Origin: Protonemura montana
Lineage: Eukaryota > Arthropoda > Insecta > Plecoptera > Nemouridae
NCBI GenBank assembly: GCA_947568835.1
Contig: OX387603.1
Span: forward strand, 19,492,651-19,556,650
Direction: 5' to 3'
DNA length: 64,000 nucleotides
The notes beneath the pieces were generated by a model that was given only the letters and a program-made list of their open reading frames with translations, made no database searches and was not told where the DNA came from. Below, piece by piece: positions 58,651 to 64,000 of this stretch. Numbering within the stretch: position 1 is the first letter of the stretch; each line of letters starts with the position of its first letter. The translations under genes were made by a program, and so were the position numbers.

Positions 58651-59689
58651 ATTAGCGTTATGGTATACTAATGACCAAAGCGTAATAAAGTTTTTGTTGC
58701 AATTCGAAGATACGTTTTCCAAGACAACGAAAAATGTTGGGATTTCATATAAGCTTTTCGTAGTTCCTAGACAATTTCCATAAAAACGGTTTCACAAATT
58801 TCAACAATATTGCAATGAACCGAATTCACCCAAAGAAACATGCAAGATCCACTAAAACATGGCAACAGTTTTACCGTTTTACAGTACGAATATACCCAAT
58901 TATTTACGAAACAGAAAATACCGAAAGAAGCATAAAAGTGTACCCCTTTTCAAAGAAAAATAAATGAATAAAGAATGACGTAAGGTACGACCGTCCCCAA
59001 CCCAACTCAAAATGCATTACTAGGGTTTAGTTTATAGGTATTATATACAAACATGTAACATGACGACGTTAAGTTTGTAGACACAAAATAGTCTTACAGT
59101 GGAACAAACAAAACGACCATAACAATTAACCAAACACACTAACAAAAATATTACATACGAATTCCAATCAGAAATTAGCATTATTTTACAAACATACATA
59201 GACATATCATATGATACACAACATACACCATAACCACCAACACCACATTCACTCAAGGTATAAGAAGAGACAAGGATTCGCCCATTGGGCTGAGACCCGG
59301 CTATCCACACCAACAGAGCTGTGGATCGCACTCAGCCTCCCAAAAATGGTTGCCACGATCTAACGCGAAAATGCGAACCCTTCAGAGTTCGACCAGCAAG
59401 GAGAGCCGATCAAACTCCGGTTACTCGACATGGGACACTCAGGGTCTGGTCTCTAACTAAGTATGGCCGAATGGGAACTCGTGATAAGTGCATTGCGTTG
59501 CCCCAGAGAACTCTGTTGGGACATCGAATAGTGATTTAGCAATTAATAAAAGGTCGATACATCAGTGATCGGTCGGTAACTACCGTGTACCTACTTGCTG
59601 AATGATCTAAGCTGCCGAATCGAAAAAACCGCGCGTTTTAACCCGTTTACCGTCCATAGTGGACCCGGTTGAATCAGTTAGTCTTGACG
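58651..59689. other. Gap, no gene supported
   Basis: No gene. The 96-codon minus-strand frame at 59,041-59,331 is Cys/Val-rich, low complexity and unrecognised. 59,280-59,530 is GC-richer and may be repeat-derived. Confidence 0.5.
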
Positions 59690-60140
59690 GCAAGTGGAAA
59701 TTCGTTAGTTTATATACAATCCAGAATGCAATACGGAATCATCCTGTGGGGACGATCAAAGAGTGCTGCCTTCCAATTCACTCTAGAAATAAAAGCACTT
59801 CGATCCATGGCGAAGGCATGCTACGACCCGACAACTGTCACAAGTATAAAATGTTACTTTGAGACGCTATTTGAAAGATTCAGACTTCTTACGTTGCTAA
59901 AGTTGCTTTTTATTCGCCATAGACAACAATAATATTGACGAGATATCAGAAATACGCACTCACACAATACAAGAAACAAGTTCAGCGATATGAAAAGGAA
60001 CTCAAAAGCAATTATTAAAACAAAACAAAACAATTGCTCATTAAAACTGTACTACGCCCTACAAAGAATATCAAGGGATATAAAAAAGACAATTTTCAAG
60101 CAAAATACCTGTTGGCCAATGTTTTTATTAAGTCACAGAA
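59690..60140 (+). mobile_element. LINE (non-LTR retrotransposon) 3' fragment
   Basis: Encodes SRMQYGIILWGRSK (the conserved S-x-L-x-YGIILWG block of the RT thumb region), then LEIKALRSM, FERFRLLTL and, after a frameshift near 59,935, THSHNTRNKFSDMKRN, the H-x-x-NTRN motif. This order is diagnostic of Jockey/CR1/I-type ORF2 ends. It is 5'-truncated and decayed. Its homologous tail segment also occurs, as a different copy, at 50,826. Confidence 0.75.
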
Positions 60141-60848
60141 GTGTGAGTTGACTCATAACCTAAATCCTAAAATAAATTATAGTCAAATAATGACATAATA
60201 TATACTAAATATTTGAATGACTTAATTTATAAATAAGCTAGTAATTGTTATTTGCACATTCTCACTTCGCACTTTCACATGGTCGCCTGCCCCGCTGATA
60301 ATTGTCACAGTCCAAGATTTTTTAAAACTATTCTTCATATTTGAAAATTTCTACCTGGATCAGTGGAAGTCACTGCATTGTGGAGAATTTATGAATTCAA
60401 TGTCGGCAAGATATTGAATTCGAAAACAAATGATGGAAGATATCGAACGATTTATGTCAAAAATTTCTAAAAACCTTTCTTCGAGTGTAAAAATTATTAA
60501 ATATGTGTCAAATCTCCACAAAACAAACCAACACATCAGAACATCAGAACAAGCACATGCCGAGAGACTTTGACGTTTGGTCAATGTGACAATTTATCTT
60601 TGCCAGTCAGTCTTAGTTAAAACTAATTCGGAATGTTGAATAAAGAATCGAATATATATTATATAATGCTTCAAGTCTTAATAATTAAGAATGCAGTGTT
60701 TAGTCAAACTCACAAATAATCAAAAAAATTGAAACTATTTCCAGCTTTTTCCAATGAATTTTTGCAATTTCAATTGCAATGCAAGTGAATCTCCCACATA
60801 GTCTGTTGCGTGAAAATAGTCAATCACCGAATCACGGGCTTCAAGCGG
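60141..60848. other. Gap, no gene supported
   Basis: AT-rich sequence with no open frame of note. Confidence 0.5.
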
Positions 60849-61392
60849 GATAAGCGTAGCGAAATCTCCAATTTAACTTACACCAGAAAAAAATCACTTG
60901 TGTGTGTGTTTATTTGTTTACGCTCTAGCGTCCTAGCACCTGCACCATTTTGGACCAAACAAGCAGGACACATTTTTGTGTTCTCAACTTAGATCGAGTG
61001 TGATTTTCAGCAAAATCGGTTTAATACTTTTTAAACTATTGATAATTTATGAAAATTTTCAGATTTTAGGTAAAATTTTATGGGTTGTACTGCCGAAAGT
61101 CTTTTATATTTTTGTACCAATCTTTGCTAATATGTAAAACACATCAAAATGAAGCTTTTTCAAAGTTTTTAAGACCGTACGGTCTTTTTTTTTACTTTTT
61201 ATTTGGATTTTTCTGACACAATTGTGTGAATTTTTGCTGTTTCTAGGATAAACGTATCTTAGCATCTGCGCTTGACAACTGTGAATTATGGTTCCGAAGA
61301 GATCACGTGACTACGGCACGGTCTTTCGTTTTGTGCTTGTTGGAACTTGAGATAGAATTATTTTACCAGCTGCAACTATCGCTACGCTCATC
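60849..61392. mobile_element. 544-bp non-autonomous TIR element
   Basis: Starts GATAAGCGTAGCGA and ends TCGCTACGCTCATC, a 14-bp terminal inverted repeat with one mismatch. There is no ORF, so it is MITE-like. Its left half is repeated at 58.39 kb and its right half at 55.72 kb. Confidence 0.7.
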
Positions 61393-61823
61393 TATAACGT
61401 AGCGCAAAGTGCGTTTTAGATCCACGATTGCAGTGCCGTCATAATACACCACTTCAACTTTCTATCACATAAATAATACCACGAGATTCAAATGACACAT
61501 TCTTTTTCCCAATCAAATGGAATGTTTTTCTCAATCAGGCTGATGAACGTCTCGAGAAAACACGGCTGACCGCAGCCCGGAAGGTCAAGTAGCAGTGGCT
61601 CAAGCAATAAAGTGTTGTTGAGGTAAAAAATCTGGGAAAAAAATGATTTATATATAAAATTTTCTAATGTTGCCAGACCCAGGTTTCGACAGTGATTGTG
61701 CGATTTGTGTGGTTTCTCTCTAAGGTCACACTTGTCAGTAGAGTATTTGATAAATGTACTAAGTTATTTGAATGTGCAAGTGACCTTAAAAATATTGTGT
61801 GACAAACAAAAGATGTGCAACAT

Positions 61824-62324
61824 TTTATTATTAACAACACTATAACCGTCTCAAAAATTGACGCCCAAACGCGGACTCGAACCCCGATCTCCACCTTTCG
61901 CGGGTGTTGCTCTGAACCATTGAGCTATCTGGAAACTGGCTTTTTGAGACGATTCTAGTGTATTTGATGAGAATGAGAATGAGAATAAGATTTCATCCTA
62001 ATACAGCAACGAATCCAACGTCAAATTGGAGTTATTCGAGTTTGACAGGTTGTGACGTGATATAGCGTCACTAGAATCAGAGTGACTGTGAGTATTCACA
62101 GCCTCATGGTTCTACTCCTTGGAGAACTGTCATTCTCATCAAATACACTAGAATCGTCTCAAAAAGCCAGTGTAGCTCAATGGTTCAGAGCAACACCCGC
62201 GATAGGTGGAGATCGGGATTCGAGTCCGCGTTTGGGCATCAATTTTCGAGACGGTTATAGAGTTGTTAATAATAAAATACCCCGCGCATTGCAAGTGTTT
62301 GTAATTTAAATAAGATTTCATCCT
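61824..62324 (+). mobile_element. Head-to-head inverted tRNA-derived SINE (501 bp)
   Basis: Flanked by the perfect 14-bp duplication AAGATGTGCAACAT (61,810-61,823 and 62,325-62,338). The arms, about 61,826-61,976 and 62,131-62,275, are reverse complements. Each holds a tRNA-like A box (GTAGCTCAATGGTTCAGAGC in the right arm) and a B box (ATTCGAGTCC). The tail after the right arm is ACCCCGCGCATTGCAAG and AATAAGATTTCATCCT. AATAAGATTTCATCCT also appears once inside, between the arms (about 61,984). Confidence 0.87.
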
Positions 62325-62482
62325 AAGATGTGCAACATGTTTCTTCATCGCAGTTTTTGTTTTTCTAGCGTGAGTTACACAAAACCTCCTCCTGTCAAGT
62401 ACAATTACTAGAGTATGACCACAGAGGTATGACCTAAGCGATGGCCCAGACCATATGCGCAGAGTGCCGTCGATTGATTTAC

Positions 62483-63836
62483 CTTGACTTCGTCGCTAGG
62501 CCCAGCTTTGGAGAGGTGAAGCTCGAGCACCAGTGAAGCTCCTGTCTCTGGTTTCAACAGATCATTGAAGCCCATCGTGCGCATCAAACTGACGATCGTC
62601 AGGTCATGACCGGAATACAAGAAAACTTTACGTTCTGGTTTCAGTTTTCCAGTGCTTTTCTCCTTCATGTTTCTGTAAATTTCACCCAGCAAGGGTCCTG
62701 AAATTTCAAGGGGACGACGCTCAGCAAGGGGCATGTGAATTCGCCTCTGATTGATATCCTGACTATAAGTTTAGCGTATGATGGATTTGCTTGACTCTAA
62801 GAAAAGAGCTCTGAGTAATGGGTTCAGATCTCTCTGAGATCAGTAAATGTTTAGAATCGAACATTTTATGAAGTACGACATACCTCCTCTCAGTCTCTTT
62901 AAAATATCGTTGTGTGTAAATATCGCCAAGCTTTGAGCTGCCAAATCTTTCATCTTGTCTGGATAACACAGCTTCGTCCATTTAGGAAGCTCCAACTTGT
63001 AGGAGTCCTGAAAAAATAAACAACCACACACCATTCAGTTTCTGAAACCTTTGTGTCAACGCTATCAGTCCTAGAGTAAGCATGGTAAGTAAGTAAGCAG
63101 TAAGCATGGTCACATTTTTGCATTTTCCACCGTGAAATTCGGTAAATAAATGAACTCAATTATAAGGATGAATTTTGAAAACCAAACGTTTTGGCGTGTT
63201 GGAAACACCGGTTCTCGTTAGATCACCGAAGTTAAGCAACACTGCGCCGAGTCAGGTATTGAATGGGTGACCATTATACACATGACCAGTTCTGTTCGGG
63301 AGAGAGGTTGGAGGGATGAAAGTTAGTACAGCAACTTCATTCGCCTTGCTTATCAACCTCTCGGCAGCATGGATTTGTGGAGGAATCCTGCTGTTCGAGT
63401 TGTACCGTCCTTCGGAAGGGACGTGAAGCCGGTGGTCTCCTTGGTGCTCTTGGACAGGAGTAGGCTACGTGCCGGCACCGGGTTTCCCCTCCTCCCTTCT
63501 AGGCTAGGTTAGGTTCATCATCATCCTCATCATCATCCACTCATTCACCGACGCCATTAGACCAGTGCTGCAGGGCCAGTTGTCAAAACAGTGCGTCGTT
63601 AAACACCACAAATAAAAATAATAATATGAATTTTGAAATGCTTCGGTCACCTCTATTTCCAGCGTGTTGTAAAGAAACTCCAAGGCTGTGATGTCTTTGA
63701 TAAGTTTTCCCGTGTGGTTACTGAGATACTCGTACAGCCCTTCGTTGTCCGCGTTTATTTTCTGCATTTCGGCCGACGAGTATGCCATCTCGAGATGCTC
63801 GTCGTACTTCGGGCAGGGCTTCTTCATAACGATCAA
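62483..63836 (-). CDS. Lysosomal/prostatic-type acid phosphatase, partial (3 exons)
   Basis: Minus-strand internal exons 63651-63836, 62884-63007 and 62483-62697, with phases 0, 1 and 0 in agreement and GT-AG sites. This family of histidine acid phosphatases hydrolyses phosphomonoesters in lysosomes or outside the cell. Seen: KKPCPKYDEHLEM, ALEFLYNTLEIE followed by LELPKWT, LKRLRGGPLLGEI, and the catalytic YSGHDLTIVSLM with its HD pair. The N-terminal RHGxR active-site exon is not in the window and should lie beyond 64,000. The C-terminal exon after DEVK is not identified. The expected PYPLxLPGC motif was not found between 55 and 62.4 kb, so it may be short, diverged or lost. A 5S-SINE sits in the intron between 63,007 and 63,651. 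Confidence 0.9.
63187..63626 (+). mobile_element. 5S-rRNA-derived SINE, copy 5 (reference-quality)
   Basis: Full length in an acid-phosphatase intron, opposite to the gene. The 5S-like promoter is clear: TAGATCACCGAAGTTAAGCA (box A region) and GGTATTGAATGGGTGACCAT (intermediate element and box C). A body follows (CAACCTCTCGGCAGCATGGA), then a TAGGTTAGGTTCATCATCA segment and the tail GTGCGTCGTTAAACACCAC with a short A-rich end. It is the least diverged copy in the window. Confidence 0.92.
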
Positions 63837-64000
63837 CTGATAGAGAAAATTTGAAAAAAAAATTAAACATTAAAACAGGATTTCTTATAGGAACATCAAA
63901 TATGATTTGAGAAATCTTACGTGTTTCCAAGACGGCAACTGTTAGAATAGACTTGCTACTGATTATAGAAAAACTACTTAGAAAGACTAACGACAGACTT

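Noticed and set aside
62155-62230. Possible functional tRNA genes (also at 27,925, 55,984 and 56,637)
   Set aside because: A and B boxes are present, but acceptor and T stems do not pair and the sequence runs on into SINE bodies, two with target-site duplications.
62700-62770. Extending the acid phosphatase exon upstream to a start at about 62,734
   Set aside because: The acceptor TTTCAG|GA at 62,698 joins in phase to give RLRGGPLLGEI, matching the family. The extra residues are intron.
63187-63310. Possible 5S rRNA gene
   Set aside because: Only the promoter half resembles 5S. It continues into a body and tail repeated at four other loci, so it is a SINE.
1-64000. CRISPR arrays, prophage or bacterial operon structure
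   Set aside because: No regularly spaced identical repeats with unique spacers and no prokaryotic gene organisation. All confirmed genes are split eukaryotic genes.

Overview
This is 64 kb of animal nuclear DNA. It has split genes with GT-AG and a few GC-AG introns, long AT-rich intergenic DNA, and many SINEs and MITE-like elements. Gene content (a REJ/polycystin-1-like receptor, an EHD ATPase, a retinol dehydrogenase, a histidine acid phosphatase), intron sizes of about 0.1-2 kb and a 5S-rRNA-derived SINE family point to a bilaterian invertebrate. I cannot fix the phylum from the sequence. There are no bacterial operons, CRISPR arrays, or true rRNA or tRNA genes.

Layout. 1-26.4 kb holds no recognisable conserved gene. 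It has one unexplained 173-codon ORF (17,702-18,223), two 5S-SINE copies, microsatellites, a purine-rich tract, GC-rich hairpins, and several RFX X-box-like and CRE palindromes. 26.4-40.4 kb (+) is a complete 11-exon polycystin-1/REJ-family gene that I reassembled exon by exon (2,794 codons, all phases consistent). Its order is signal peptide, EGF, REJ, GPS, PLAT, 11 membrane segments and a long repeat-bearing cytoplasmic tail. 67% of the coding sequence is one 5.6-kb exon. 43.0-46.0 kb (+) is a complete 4-exon EHD1/Past1-type gene (535 aa). 47.9-48.3 kb is a decayed retinol-dehydrogenase paralogue, cut by a 1.5-kb hAT-like transposon (48.3-49.9 kb). 50.2-55.0 kb (+) is the intact 6-exon RDH11/12-like gene (312 aa). 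55-62.3 kb is a repeat-rich gap with a LINE fragment, tRNA-headed SINE pieces, two adjoining minisatellites that share a 41-bp period, TIR elements, and a head-to-head inverted tRNA-SINE flanked by a target-site duplication. 62.5-63.8 kb (-) carries three internal exons of a lysosomal/prostatic-type acid phosphatase whose 5' part lies beyond the window.

The four genes are functionally unrelated: a surface receptor or channel subunit, endocytic recycling, retinoid or steroid redox, and phosphomonoester hydrolysis. Nothing suggests joint regulation. The most interesting signals are the intron-rich/intronless split of the polycystin gene, GC-AG introns fixed by reading phase (one shared by the RDH gene and its dead paralogue), X-box-like motifs partly carried by a MITE, nested SINE insertions, and the same-period double minisatellite.
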